DNA of 64,000 bases from CBDBKL01 sp965206675 (lineage in GTDB: Bacteria > Bdellovibrionota > Bdellovibrionia > Bdellovibrionales > JAKFYE01): contig CBDBKL010000008.1 of the NCBI GenBank assembly GCA_965206675.1, forward strand, positions 1 through 64,000, in the 5' to 3' direction. A program made the translations under genes and the position numbers. Shown piece after piece: positions 46,001 to 54,703 of this stretch. Within the stretch, counting starts at the first letter, position 1. Every line of letters starts with the position of its first letter. Below the pieces are notes generated by a model. The model did not search any database. It was not told the origin of the DNA and saw only the letters and a program-made list of their open reading frames with translations.

Positions 46001-47096
46001 TAATACATTTCTCTCTAACTTTGCATCTGGAGTTGTTCATGGAAATGGATCTATTGGGATTAAAGGTTTTAAAAAATTCCCAACAAATGTCCAAGGGGAA
46101 TTTAATAATGTTAATTTAAACTTTCCAGAAAAAGTAGAAACCTCTGGCAGTGGTTCTTTTAAAATTTCTGGTCAATGGTTCCCCTTCACTCTTACATCTC
46201 ATTATAAAATTAACAGGGGACTTATCACTAAAACATTAGAAGAAGCTCAAAGTGAAGATTTTCAGCTCCGACGAAGAGATTTTTTACCTGATTTTTTAAT
46301 AGAAACTAAATTTTCAATGTTTAATTTAAACATTACATCTATATTTGACAATAACTTCTATGTACGAAACAGTTTAGTGGACACCCCCATTAAAGGAACC
46401 GTTAAAATCCAAGGAACATCTGTTAATCCAATATTGTTAGGAACAGTTAATACAAAACCTGGGGGTAAAATTTTCTTTAAAGATATCCCTTTTGATATTG
46501 TCAATTCTCAACTAAAATTTGATAATCCTAATAAAAACAATCCCTATATTTATTCTGAAGCTAATGTTCGTGTCAAAAATCATGATATTTCACTTATTTT
46601 ACAAGGATATGCTGATAACTATAAAATCAACCTAAACAGCCAACCTCCACTAGCAGAACAAGATATTGTTTCTCTTTTAGCATTAGGAATTACGACTGAC
46701 AATTTAGAAACTTACGATTCTGAAGAACAAATTACACAACAATCTTATGAAATTGGATCTGCCCTTATTTCTAACAATCCTTTGGGGAATGAGATAAAAA
46801 AGAAATATGGTGTTGAAGTAAAATTTTCATCTGCAATTGACGACAGTAATACTCTGAATCCTAAAATCATTGTCAGTAAAAAATGGTCTCCTCGCCTAAG
46901 CACAAGCACAAGTAGAACGTTTGGAACTGAAGTCAAACAAGATTTAAAGGTTCAGTACCAATTGAATAACAACTTATCAGTTATTGGAAGCTGGGAGGGA
47001 AAAGAATTCACAGAAGAGGCTGAATTTTTAGATACAGAATCAGAAAATACAGATATTCTAGGTTTAGATTTGGAATATAGGGTCAAATTCAAATGA
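43083..47096 (+). CDS. tamB: TamB/AsmA-like translocation and assembly protein
   Basis: About 1337 residues from ATG 43083 (AAGGA nine bases before); GTG 43065 is possible. An N-terminal signal anchor (YKYILIALLFGTFGFI) is followed by long repetitive beta structure, as in the hydrophobic groove proteins TamB/AsmA. The last ~350 residues are the TamB (DUF490) domain: GSGSFKISGQWFPF, PIKGTVKIQGTSVNPILLGTVNTKPGGKIFFKDIPFDIVNSQLKFDNP and PPLAEQDIVSLLALG. It spans the periplasm, linking inner membrane with an Omp85 protein, and helps export outer-membrane proteins or lipids. The Omp85 gene follows with a four-base overlap. Confidence 0.88.
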   Translation: MIKFHAIYKYILIALLFGTFGFIKEYHVPKLKTLAILQVKKLTDKYIPSVSFLPNDIEFGLWPPEIKFKSGKIHMKGELVHFLTPIRIENLSIRLKTYSLLTGNYYQFIEININQPNFAVIIHSDDTTEVGSKGLPTTKDFINKINTVINPKVTKFISDIPIANLNIIDAKITMEDTSFDFLSKINRLNLNIKNHPKGISLETYIRDTLFKRKSVNTFLKNIELDFKLDLKDDILSLSDVKFQHKKSFIISKGDISFNLKKSAVEKLNVKARTHFELASLRQSILTFFPEHSVPKINGILKSEFNYGLDQKNLKEVTGNFEIKNLRINRFFVGNINTQITVNNENIYSPLLRVYNNSGVIDLKDINIQLNEEKNVKYTLNAKKVKLGAFLNNLGLDVSTLSMMIDTDIPCDGVIKPSLLIKCNGTLNGNDFSVISIKEETDIVALDTFLLNGNVNITSDKVVIKSDINIGESTKGKAEGLVHFKDGFDIKYQTESLNFKDVKSLSNLKIEGETQVKGSTKGNSYGATFNMDLSTKNIWLEDYGLGNFQSHLSYKKGELLFSKVKGNYGNINFTGKTLVDLNNETIDTNFDVINGAVHDLQRLLSRKYDFPYDIYGNLQVTKAHVWGSFEFTKLNYDINSKVSHGAIGIETFDEFIFNITARKGIVKPNNILLRKGRSQATLQGIGNPDGNIDIKIASQNFNLQDSEIISKLIPNLNGNIHLELNLTDHILSPKTELLTKITNTYIGLEPLPDLEIKGNITKENISGTGTFLDNTFKLSFIFPFAKKDPFKFYLNANKWNFAPLFSIVSPTFNANEYQTEFTGIIDLQSQSGGFWKSSGIIDLSLLHIKRGDVEGYITKPTKITFNNGKMDIGSLNIKGDNTSLEVTAKNSRQNNLNFNIIGKIEMGLLAFMTPFLSDLKGTLSLNFQLSGTTSEPQVRGLAMIQNGFIQVPDLVHPFENIQSDILFNQKKITVNTFLSNFASGVVHGNGSIGIKGFKKFPTNVQGEFNNVNLNFPEKVETSGSGSFKISGQWFPFTLTSHYKINRGLITKTLEEAQSEDFQLRRRDFLPDFLIETKFSMFNLNITSIFDNNFYVRNSLVDTPIKGTVKIQGTSVNPILLGTVNTKPGGKIFFKDIPFDIVNSQLKFDNPNKNNPYIYSEANVRVKNHDISLILQGYADNYKINLNSQPPLAEQDIVSLLALGITTDNLETYDSEEQITQQSYEIGSALISNNPLGNEIKKKYGVEVKFSSAIDDSNTLNPKIIVSKKWSPRLSTSTSRTFGTEVKQDLKVQYQLNNNLSVIGSWEGKEFTEEAEFLDTESENTDILGLDLEYRVKFK

Positions 47097-49846
47097 AAAA
47101 TATAGCTTTTCTTCTATTGATTATTCTTTTTTCTGCAAACAACGCCATAGCAGCTCAAATTCAATTTAAAGGTGTTTCATCTAAAATCCAAAATGAACTT
47201 CACACAAAAATAAAAGGATTAAAAACAAGAACCTTATCTAAAGAAAAAATAGATGAAGTCGCTACATATTTATTCAATTTAAATCTATATGAAGAAGTTC
47301 AAATTTTTCATCATACAGAAAAGAATATTTATTCTATCGAAGCAATTCCTTTAAGAACAATTTCTGATATCACTATTCAAGGTTTAAATCTCTTTAGCAA
47401 ATCAAATATCAAAGATGTCTTAAAAATCAAAGAGGATGAACTCTACAATAGGCTTGAAGTTATCAATGGCGTTGATGAACTAAAAAATCAATACGAACAA
47501 TCTGGATATTTAAATGCAAAAATCAAAATTACTCCATCATCTAAAAAAGAATCTGTCATTTTAGATATAAACATTGAAGAAGGAGAAGTTTATACTATAG
47601 AATCTATTTCATTTGATTCGATCAACTCAAACCTTTCCAAACAATTAAAAAGATTAACTAGAGATTTAATAAATAAGCCCTACTCAACCGAAAACAAAAA
47701 AAAATTGTATTCAGAATTAACAGATTATCTTATAGATAATCAATATCTTGGAACTTCATTTATAGAATCTGAATACAAAATAAAGAAGGAACAAAAACAA
47801 ATCCCCATATCTATTGCCATTGAAAATCCTTATAAATTTGAAATATATTATAAAGGAAATCAGCATTATGATAATTTAACATTAAATAAGTCTTTAAAAA
47901 TTAATGAAGGTTTAAATCTAGGAATAAATCCCATATTAACATTTACTTCTCGTATAAGAGAAAAATATTTAGAAGATGGCTTTCCCCATATTTCTGTCAG
48001 AACAAATCAAAATATTTCAAATGAAAAATTCATAAAGAAAATAACATTTAATATTAATGAAGGTAATCGTGTCCAAATAAATAAAGTTGAACTCCTTGGT
48101 AGGTATACACAAGAAAAGGATTTTTACTTAGACTACATATTAAATAACAGTGGAAAAACTGTTTCAAAAGGTTTTTTTAATCGCTCTAGTATTGAAAATG
48201 GAGTGGATGAACTTATAGAAAAACTTCAAGATATGGGATACTTAAGAGCAAAATTTAGATCTCTGAGGACAGAGTACAATGAGAAAAGAAATAAAGTGGA
48301 TCTGTTTTTCCTCATAGAAGAGGGACCTCTAACAGTTATAAATAAAATAAATTTCGAAGAAAACACTGACTTTTCAAAGGATGAATTATTAAAACAAATT
48401 CCACTAAAAGAAAATCAACCTTTATCCATTACAGATTTAGAAAGAACTTTAGTGGAACTGGAAAGATTTTATTTTAGTAATGGGTATTTAGATATGTACT
48501 TAAAAAATAATATTTCAGAAATTGTAAAATATCATGCTGATGGAACTCAAGCTGAACTTAATTTTAATATTCATGAAGGGCCACGTATTGTAGTAAACTC
48601 TATAAAAACAGAGGGTAACACTACAACCAAAGAAAATGTTATTTTAAATGAATTAGAATTTAAAAAGGGTGATGTTTTAACAATCCAAAAAGTTAATGAC
48701 TCTGAGTACCGCCTTCAACGTCTCGGATTATTTTCTAATATTGAGATTAGAATGTTAGAAAAAGGGACACAGATTTCTGAACGTTCTATCATTATAAATG
48801 TTTCAGAAAGAGAGCCCGGAACATTAACTTCAGGTATTGGGCTCAACACGGAATTTGGATTGACACTTCGGGGTTATCTTGGTGCTTCCTATAGAAACTT
48901 AGGGGGAACTGCAAGACAAATTATAGGGCGAATTGACATTAAAAGAACTAAAAGTATTGATTTTCTAGACAATAAAATTTCTGCTGGATATTTAGAGCCC
49001 TACATCTTTGGTTCTAAAATGAGGGCAAGACTTCATTTAATTAGATCTCAAGAAATTACAAACACGTTGGAAGATGTTGATCAAGTTTTTGCACAAAATA
49101 AAAATGAAATACAAATTGATCTAGAGCGAGAAATTGGACGGCATATTAAAGTCACTTGGACACTCTGGAATTTTGAAAGTACAAAAATCTTTGAAATCGA
49201 TAACAAAGTTTCAGAAGCAGAACAGACAATTGCATCCATAGGTCCCATCGTAGAGTTTGATTATAGAGATAATGTTTTTGACCCTACAAAAGGCTCTTAT
49301 ATTCGTTTTATGGCTTCTTATGCTGATCCACAATTTGGTGGCTCAAACCACATTCGATTTATTAAACTCAATGCTGCCTATAACAAGTACACTAAGTTAG
49401 GAAACTCAGGAATTGTTTGGGCTAATTCATTTAGAACAGGATATTTAAAAAACCTAAAGAGCACAGGTGGAGTTCCGGAAAATCAAATCTTCTTTTTGGG
49501 AGGAAGATCTACCCTACGCGGTTTTAATTCCAGATCTGTCCATAGCCGTACGGACTTGGGAATCGGAGGAGACCTTTTCACATTAAAAACCTCAACACAT
49601 TTTGTTTTATTAAAGTCAGAGTTTCGTTTCCCTTTTTCAGAAACTATAGGTGGCGTTTTGTTTTATGATGGCGGTTATTTAGATATTACAGGACTACAAA
49701 TAAATGATAAATACCGTGACGCTGCAGGATTAGGAATACGCTTTATTACACCAGTTGGCCCTGTAAATGCAGAATTTGGAATTAAATTAGATAAACATGA
49801 AACCGAAAAATTCGGACGATTTCATCTCTCTATTGGTTCTTTCTAA
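47093..49846 (+). CDS. Omp85-family outer-membrane assembly protein with about seven POTRA domains (TamA/BamA-like)
   Basis: 917 residues. Signal peptide 1-20 (IAFLLLIILFSANNAIAA). Seven POTRA-like units can be counted by their ITIQGLNLFSK, ISFDSIN, IYYKGNQHYD, VELLGRYTQ, INFEENTDFS and IKTEGNTTTKE strands up to about residue 575. A C-terminal barrel has the loop-6 motif GGRSTLRGFNSRS and ends in SIGSF. TamA has three POTRA domains and BamA usually five, so this is a longer form. Position directly behind tamB (ATGA overlap) argues for a TamA role. Whether a separate bamA exists cannot be seen here. Confidence 0.88.
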   Translation: MKNIAFLLLIILFSANNAIAAQIQFKGVSSKIQNELHTKIKGLKTRTLSKEKIDEVATYLFNLNLYEEVQIFHHTEKNIYSIEAIPLRTISDITIQGLNLFSKSNIKDVLKIKEDELYNRLEVINGVDELKNQYEQSGYLNAKIKITPSSKKESVILDINIEEGEVYTIESISFDSINSNLSKQLKRLTRDLINKPYSTENKKKLYSELTDYLIDNQYLGTSFIESEYKIKKEQKQIPISIAIENPYKFEIYYKGNQHYDNLTLNKSLKINEGLNLGINPILTFTSRIREKYLEDGFPHISVRTNQNISNEKFIKKITFNINEGNRVQINKVELLGRYTQEKDFYLDYILNNSGKTVSKGFFNRSSIENGVDELIEKLQDMGYLRAKFRSLRTEYNEKRNKVDLFFLIEEGPLTVINKINFEENTDFSKDELLKQIPLKENQPLSITDLERTLVELERFYFSNGYLDMYLKNNISEIVKYHADGTQAELNFNIHEGPRIVVNSIKTEGNTTTKENVILNELEFKKGDVLTIQKVNDSEYRLQRLGLFSNIEIRMLEKGTQISERSIIINVSEREPGTLTSGIGLNTEFGLTLRGYLGASYRNLGGTARQIIGRIDIKRTKSIDFLDNKISAGYLEPYIFGSKMRARLHLIRSQEITNTLEDVDQVFAQNKNEIQIDLEREIGRHIKVTWTLWNFESTKIFEIDNKVSEAEQTIASIGPIVEFDYRDNVFDPTKGSYIRFMASYADPQFGGSNHIRFIKLNAAYNKYTKLGNSGIVWANSFRTGYLKNLKSTGGVPENQIFFLGGRSTLRGFNSRSVHSRTDLGIGGDLFTLKTSTHFVLLKSEFRFPFSETIGGVLFYDGGYLDITGLQINDKYRDAAGLGIRFITPVGPVNAEFGIKLDKHETEKFGRFHLSIGSF

Positions 49847-50027
49847 ACCACTTTGAATCCATCTAAGTCGCTTCGGTGGTATCTAGTTTTTTTATCTAAT
49901 TTTCTTTTTACGTTGAACTGGCTATCACGATACGCTCTTCACTTGGGAAAGAAAATAAACCCCGTAACTGGCTTTTGGCTTTGTCCCTGAAAAAAACTCC
50001 CTGTTTTATCTTCAAAAAATTGTAAAA

Positions 50028-50044
50028 TGTCCGGATATCGGACA
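50028..50044. promoter_or_regulatory. Palindromic operator-like site upstream of the FHA activator gene
   Basis: TGTCCGGATATCGGACA: TGTCCG and CGGACA separated by five bases. It is the best symmetric member of the three sites (others at 5186 and 13812). A second TGTCCGG starts at 50048 and a CGGACA lies at 50073-50078, suggesting several binding sites. They sit 70-130 bases before the predicted sigma54 promoter, as activator sites normally do. Confidence 0.5.
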
Positions 50045-50146
50045 AAATGTCCGGATTTCTGGATTATTTTCTCGGACACCCTTCCATTCATTGAAACTCA
50101 ACGATATAACCTATTGAAATCATTTATCTTAAAACTTCTCTGGAAA

Positions 50147-50162
50147 CGGCACTCTATTTGTA
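50147..50162 (+). promoter_or_regulatory. Weak candidate sigma54 promoter of the FHA activator gene
   Basis: CGGCACTCTATTTGTA has GGCAC-N5-TTG with the right spacing, but the -12 GC is GT. It is 32 bases before the start codon. Its value comes mostly from the palindromes upstream. Confidence 0.3.
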
Positions 50163-50193
50163 TAGTGCTCTTACTAAATAAGGAGGTTTTTCC

Positions 50194-51468
50194 ATGCCCA
50201 CTCAAAACCTAGAAAACAAAGAACATCTCACGCCTGACAACGCTGTACTGATATCCACGGGACACTCGGGAGCCCAAACCATTAAGGTCTCAGAGTTTAC
50301 GACTTTTGGTAGAGATACCTTAAACACAATCCCTCTCTCAGACCCCTTTGTCTCTGCAAGACATGCTCGTATTGAAAAAAGTAAGAAAGGATTTATATTA
50401 CGTGACCTTCAAAGCCGTAACGGAACATTTCTTAATGGAGCACGTATTATCGAAGCCCTATTAAAACCAGGGGATCGCCTTTCCATAGGCAAATGTGAAT
50501 ATATATTTCAAAACAACGTTCCTAAAAATACAGAAAATAGAATCTTAAAAAGTAAAAACACACAATGGAATAATATTCTTAAAACACTTCCAGAATTTGC
50601 TCAAACAGACCTGCCAGTACTTCTTCTCGGTAATTCTGGAACAGGAAAAGAAATCGTCGCTCAAGCCATCCATGAAAATTCAACACGAACCCGAGGCCCG
50701 TTTGTCAGTGTGAACTGTTCAGCCCTGAGTGACACGCTTATTGAAAGTGAGCTTTTTGGTCATAAAAAGGGTAGTTTTACAGGAGCTACCGGCGATCGAG
50801 AAGGAGCTTTTCAAGCCGCTCGGAAAGGGACATTGTTTCTTGATGAAATTGGAGATCTTCCCATTACATTACAACCCAAACTCCTACGAGCTTTAGAAAA
50901 TTGTGAAATTAGACCTGTCGGAAGTGATCGAAATTTTAAAACAGATGTAAGAATTATTGCAGCAACACATAAAAACTTACAAACACAAGTCTCTATGGGT
51001 CGATTTCGTTCTGATTTATTTTATAGACTTCATGTTATTAAAATTCAAATTCCATCACTTAAAGAAAGAATGGAAGATTTTGATTTTTTTCTTTCACAAT
51101 TTGCTCGAGAAATGCGAGTTCTTTTCTCGTACAATGCTATACAAAAACTGAAGAAACATTCATGGCCAGGAAATGTCAGAGAATTAAAAAATGTTGTAGC
51201 CAGAGCTTCTGCTTTTTATCCAAAAATAGAAATCCTTCCCAAACATATAAGATCTTTAATTGATGAAATCCCCGGAGCTGAAAAAACTCCTATAAGTCAG
51301 ATAATAAAAGAGAGGAATTCATTAAGAGAAATAGAATGCGAAATGATAAAAGAAAAACTTATTGAAATGGAAGGAAATCAAAGAAAAGTAGCTAAAGATT
51401 TGGGTATTGCAAAAAGCACTCTTCATGATCGCATAAAAACCTATAATATAGACATCTCCTCCTTTTAA
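50194..51468 (+). CDS. FHA-domain sigma54-dependent transcriptional activator
   Basis: 424 residues. FHA domain at about 15-100 (TFGRDTLNTIPLSDPFVSARHARIE...LRDLQSRNGTFLNG), which binds phosphothreonine and so links the protein to Ser/Thr kinases. AAA+ domain at about 125-350: Walker A GNSGTGKE, the sigma54-contact loop GSFTGA near 193 (usually GAFTGA), Walker B GTLFLDEIGDL, and R-finger region FRSDLFYRL. Fis-type HTH at about 380-420 (GNQRKVAKDLGIAKSTLHDRI). ATP hydrolysis remodels sigma54-RNA polymerase. The upstream palindromes make autoregulation likely. Confidence 0.92.
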   Translation: MPTQNLENKEHLTPDNAVLISTGHSGAQTIKVSEFTTFGRDTLNTIPLSDPFVSARHARIEKSKKGFILRDLQSRNGTFLNGARIIEALLKPGDRLSIGKCEYIFQNNVPKNTENRILKSKNTQWNNILKTLPEFAQTDLPVLLLGNSGTGKEIVAQAIHENSTRTRGPFVSVNCSALSDTLIESELFGHKKGSFTGATGDREGAFQAARKGTLFLDEIGDLPITLQPKLLRALENCEIRPVGSDRNFKTDVRIIAATHKNLQTQVSMGRFRSDLFYRLHVIKIQIPSLKERMEDFDFFLSQFAREMRVLFSYNAIQKLKKHSWPGNVRELKNVVARASAFYPKIEILPKHIRSLIDEIPGAEKTPISQIIKERNSLREIECEMIKEKLIEMEGNQRKVAKDLGIAKSTLHDRIKTYNIDISSF

Positions 51469-51491
51469 TGACGCTTTTTTAACTGAATCAG

Positions 51492-54014
51492 TTAGTAGTG
51501 GGCGGCTTCCCAGTCCTTACCCTCAACAACATTAACCTTTAATGGAACACTTAACTCTACAATATTTTCCATAATATCTATAATCTGATCCGTCTTATTT
51601 TTTATCTTATCAACTGAAGATTCAAAAACCAATTCATCGTGAACTTGAACAAGCATATCTAATCCTTTTATTTTATCTAACTCAATCATAGCCTTCTTTA
51701 CAATATCGCTTGCCGTTCCCTGTATCGGAGCATTTATAGCTGCACGCTCGCCAAATTTACGTATATTTGCATTCTTAGATTTTAATTCTTCAATATAACG
51801 ACGCCTTCCAAACAATGAAGCCACATAACCTTCGGATTTCGCCTTTTCCACCATAGAATGCATATACTTTTGTATACCCGGAAATTTTGTAAAATAATCT
51901 TTAATCACTAAAGAAGCCTCACCAATAGGCATATGTAAACGTTCTGATAGTCCAAAAGAACTCATTCCATAAGCAATACCAAAATTAACAACCTTTGCAA
52001 CTCTCCTCTGTTCCATAGTTACATTTTTAAAAGACACATTAAAAATTTTAGATGCCGTAGCAGAGTGAATATCCAAACCTTTATTAAAAGCTTCAATCAT
52101 TCCTTTATCTTTAGAAATATGTGCTAACACTCTAAGTTCTATTTGATTATAATCTGCTGAGATTAACATTTTCCCTTTATCAGCTATAAAAGCTCTACGA
52201 ATAGCACGACCTCGGTCAGTACGAATAGGAATGTTTTGAAGATTTGGATCTGTACTGGATAAACGACCCGTTGTTGTCACCGCTTGATTAAAATGTGTGT
52301 GTATACGGCCCGTATGAGAATTAATTAACTTCGGCAAAGCTTCAATATATGTACTCTTTAGTTTACTAAGCTCCCGAAATTCTATTATCTTTTTACAAAT
52401 AGGATGATTTAACTTCTCCAAAACATCAGAGCTTGTACTATATCCCGTTTTTGTTTTCTTAATAGCAGGCATCTTTAACTTGTTAAAAAGAACTTCAGAA
52501 AGTTGCTTTGGACTCGTCAGGTTAAAAGTCTCCCCTGTTTCTTTATAAACTTTCTTTTCTATTCTTAAAATGTCAGCAGAAATAGATTTATTTTGTGAAT
52601 CAAGAATAGATTTATCAATAAGAAATCCTCGGTCTTCCATTCTAGTTAAAGTTCTAATTAATGGGAATTCAATCTCTTGAGCAATAGATAAGGTTTGGTC
52701 TTTTTCCAAACCACTTTTTAAATACACCTCTAAATCTAAATGAGCTATATAATATTCACTCGCACTAAAATCTTCAGACAGTTTTTTCCCTAGAAAGGTT
52801 TCGTAAACTTTTAAAAAAGAGCCAACTTCACCTGATCTTAAAACATAAGCTGCTAAAAACTGATCCCAAAGTGTTTTAGATTTTTTAATATGAAACTGCC
52901 TATAAAATTCTTTTAACTTATACCCCTTCCAAAATAGCTCTCTCTCATTGAGAGCTTGACCTATATCAACAAACTCTCCTTTCACAGTTAAGGCCTTACC
53001 ATTAACTCCTAGACTTAATCCATCATCAATAGACAAAACCCAAACCTCTGCAAACTTTGGTATAGATTTCTTAAGCTCATTAATTCCAATAACATCTTCT
53101 CTGATATATATTTTCTGAGATGTTTTTTTTATCTTTTCTTTAGGTTTATCACTTTTACTAGTAACCTTATCTTCAAACAACTTCCGTTCAAAACTCTGAA
53201 ATTCTAATTCACCTAGTAAGTCTTTAAGTTTTTCATTTTCTCTAGGACGAATTTTCAGGTCTTTCAATTTTAATTTTAAATCAACATTGGTTCTAATAGT
53301 GACAAGATCTTTAGAAAGGTAAGCCATTTCCTTATCTGTAAGAAGTTTTTCTTGTGTACTGCCTTTTACTTTCTTAATGTTTTTGTAAATCCCATCGAGA
53401 TCTTTATATTCTCCTAAAAGTTTTTGTGCCCCTTTAGGGCCAATACCATAAACACCAGGAACATTATCCGAACTGTCTCCCACCAAAGCCAAATAATCCA
53501 ACATTTGCTCTGGCCGCACACCCCATTTTTCTATAACACCTGCAGAGTCATATTCGACATTTTTCATTGTATCCAACATAGACACATGGGGACCAACAAG
53601 CTGTGCAAAGTCCTTATCACCACTGACAATGACAACTTCAAGATTATTCTTACGTCCAAAGTTTACAAGTGTTCCAATCACATCATCGGCTTCGAATCCT
53701 ATTTTTTCATATTGAGGAATTCCCATACACTCAGTCAGCTTTTTAATATACGGAATTTGAGGCACAAGATCCTCAGGCATTTCTGTTCGATTACTTTTGT
53801 AATCCTCGTACATTTCTTTTCTGAAACTAGGTTCTTTTACATCATTACAGTAAGCAATGTAATCAGGCTTGATTTCTTTTAATAACTTTACAGTCATAGA
53901 CATAAAGCCATACAGAGCATTTGTTGGTAAACCTGATTGTGTGCTTAAGGGCCGAATAGCATAATAGGCACGAAAATACATTGAACTGACATCAACAACA
54001 TACAACTTTTTCAT
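51492..54014 (-). CDS. polA: DNA polymerase I, proofreading domain apparently inactive
   Basis: 840 residues. N-terminal 5'-3' exonuclease with YVVDVSSMYFRAYYAI-type start (LYVVDVSSMYFRAYYA), GFEADDVIGTL, VSGDKDFAQLV and the H3TH block GDSSDNVPGVYGIGPKGAQKLL. The middle domain (about 310-440) is short and lacks the DTET / DxE motif of a 3'-5' exonuclease, so it probably has no proofreading. C-terminal polymerase: TTGRLSSTDPNLQNIPIR, ISADYNQIELRVLAH, RRVAKVVNFGIAYGMSSFGL and VQVHDELVFE are intact. It fills gaps and removes RNA primers. Confidence 0.95.
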   Translation of the reverse strand: MKKLYVVDVSSMYFRAYYAIRPLSTQSGLPTNALYGFMSMTVKLLKEIKPDYIAYCNDVKEPSFRKEMYEDYKSNRTEMPEDLVPQIPYIKKLTECMGIPQYEKIGFEADDVIGTLVNFGRKNNLEVVIVSGDKDFAQLVGPHVSMLDTMKNVEYDSAGVIEKWGVRPEQMLDYLALVGDSSDNVPGVYGIGPKGAQKLLGEYKDLDGIYKNIKKVKGSTQEKLLTDKEMAYLSKDLVTIRTNVDLKLKLKDLKIRPRENEKLKDLLGELEFQSFERKLFEDKVTSKSDKPKEKIKKTSQKIYIREDVIGINELKKSIPKFAEVWVLSIDDGLSLGVNGKALTVKGEFVDIGQALNERELFWKGYKLKEFYRQFHIKKSKTLWDQFLAAYVLRSGEVGSFLKVYETFLGKKLSEDFSASEYYIAHLDLEVYLKSGLEKDQTLSIAQEIEFPLIRTLTRMEDRGFLIDKSILDSQNKSISADILRIEKKVYKETGETFNLTSPKQLSEVLFNKLKMPAIKKTKTGYSTSSDVLEKLNHPICKKIIEFRELSKLKSTYIEALPKLINSHTGRIHTHFNQAVTTTGRLSSTDPNLQNIPIRTDRGRAIRRAFIADKGKMLISADYNQIELRVLAHISKDKGMIEAFNKGLDIHSATASKIFNVSFKNVTMEQRRVAKVVNFGIAYGMSSFGLSERLHMPIGEASLVIKDYFTKFPGIQKYMHSMVEKAKSEGYVASLFGRRRYIEELKSKNANIRKFGERAAINAPIQGTASDIVKKAMIELDKIKGLDMLVQVHDELVFESSVDKIKNKTDQIIDIMENIVELSVPLKVNVVEGKDWEAAHY

Positions 54015-54267
54015 AAACTTTTTCGAAAATAGAAAAACACTAAAGAAATAGGCGATTTGGTCAAAATGATTATCCTCCTTGTATTAGTCATTTTCTATCT
54101 ATGTCTTGAAGACCACCAGAGATAAAACCTCTATAGCTTCCCCTGTCCTAAACGACCTGTTCTTTACTGGTCAAGATAGAATTACTATCAGACAGTAACA
54201 TGGCGTGTCTCGAGTTTCTTCTAGAGGTATTATTTCTAAAAAACATTTTATTTTTTATGTGATCTGA

Positions 54268-54558
54268 TTACTCATTAGAAAAAATAAAAACAAGATCATC
54301 TTTTTCAACAAAATCAAATCTCTCGAGGGCTTGTTTTTCTATAAATTTAGGATCTTTAGATTGCAAAATTTGCCCCTCTAATTTTACAACCTCAAACTTT
54401 ACTTGACGAATCCGCTCATTAATCTCTCCCAATTCACTATTTAAACTCCAATAACGATAAAGAGTTCCATCGAGCACTAAAGTTACAAGAGACATAGCCC
54501 CACAAAGAAGGAAAATACGGTATGGCTTATGAAGAATTCCTCTAAAAATATGTATCAT
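54268..54558 (-). CDS. FtsB/DivIC septum formation initiator family protein
   Basis: 96 residues. One membrane helix (IFLLCGAMSLVTLVLDGTLYRY, about 15-36), then a coiled coil (LNSELGEINERIRQVKFEVVKLEGQI) and a short C-terminal block SKDPKFIEKQALERFDFVEKDDLVFIF (compare RxxLxMVxPGExV of FtsB). Such proteins join FtsL and FtsQ in the divisome. It lies between polA and an outer-membrane protein gene, with a terminator upstream. Confidence 0.78.
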   Translation of the reverse strand: MIHIFRGILHKPYRIFLLCGAMSLVTLVLDGTLYRYWSLNSELGEINERIRQVKFEVVKLEGQILQSKDPKFIEKQALERFDFVEKDDLVFIFSNE

Positions 54559-54640
54559 ATGTTTTTATTTTATAGCTTATTGTAAAAATCAGATAGAAAA
54601 AACAGTACTGACCTAGACTATACCTTTTGCTGCCTTCAAT

Positions 54641-54670
54641 AAAAAACCCCTTCTTGAAAGGGGTTTTTTA
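54641..54670 (-). terminator. Rho-independent terminator behind the barrel protein gene
   Basis: AAAAAACCCCTT...AAGGGGTTTTTT is a nearly perfect hairpin with A and T runs on both sides. It lies 34 bases after the stop of the gene at 54704-55753. Confidence 0.88.
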
Positions 54671-54703
54671 CATTTGATAAACAAAAAATAGGCTTATTAG
54701 TTT

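Larger units (their letters stand above)
49847..50193. other. Intergenic region with degenerate repeat and regulatory sites
   Basis: 347 bases without a gene. 49920-49960 is similar, inverted, to 41839-41866. 50028-50044 and 50048-50084 hold the palindromic sites, and a sigma54-like promoter lies at 50148-50162. A strong AAGGAGG ribosome binding site precedes the FHA activator. Confidence 0.4.

Noticed and set aside
51469..51495. Terminator between the FHA activator and polA
   Set aside because: TAACTGA/TCAGTTA is a short hairpin, but it has no T-run after it in either direction and overlaps the polA stop codon.
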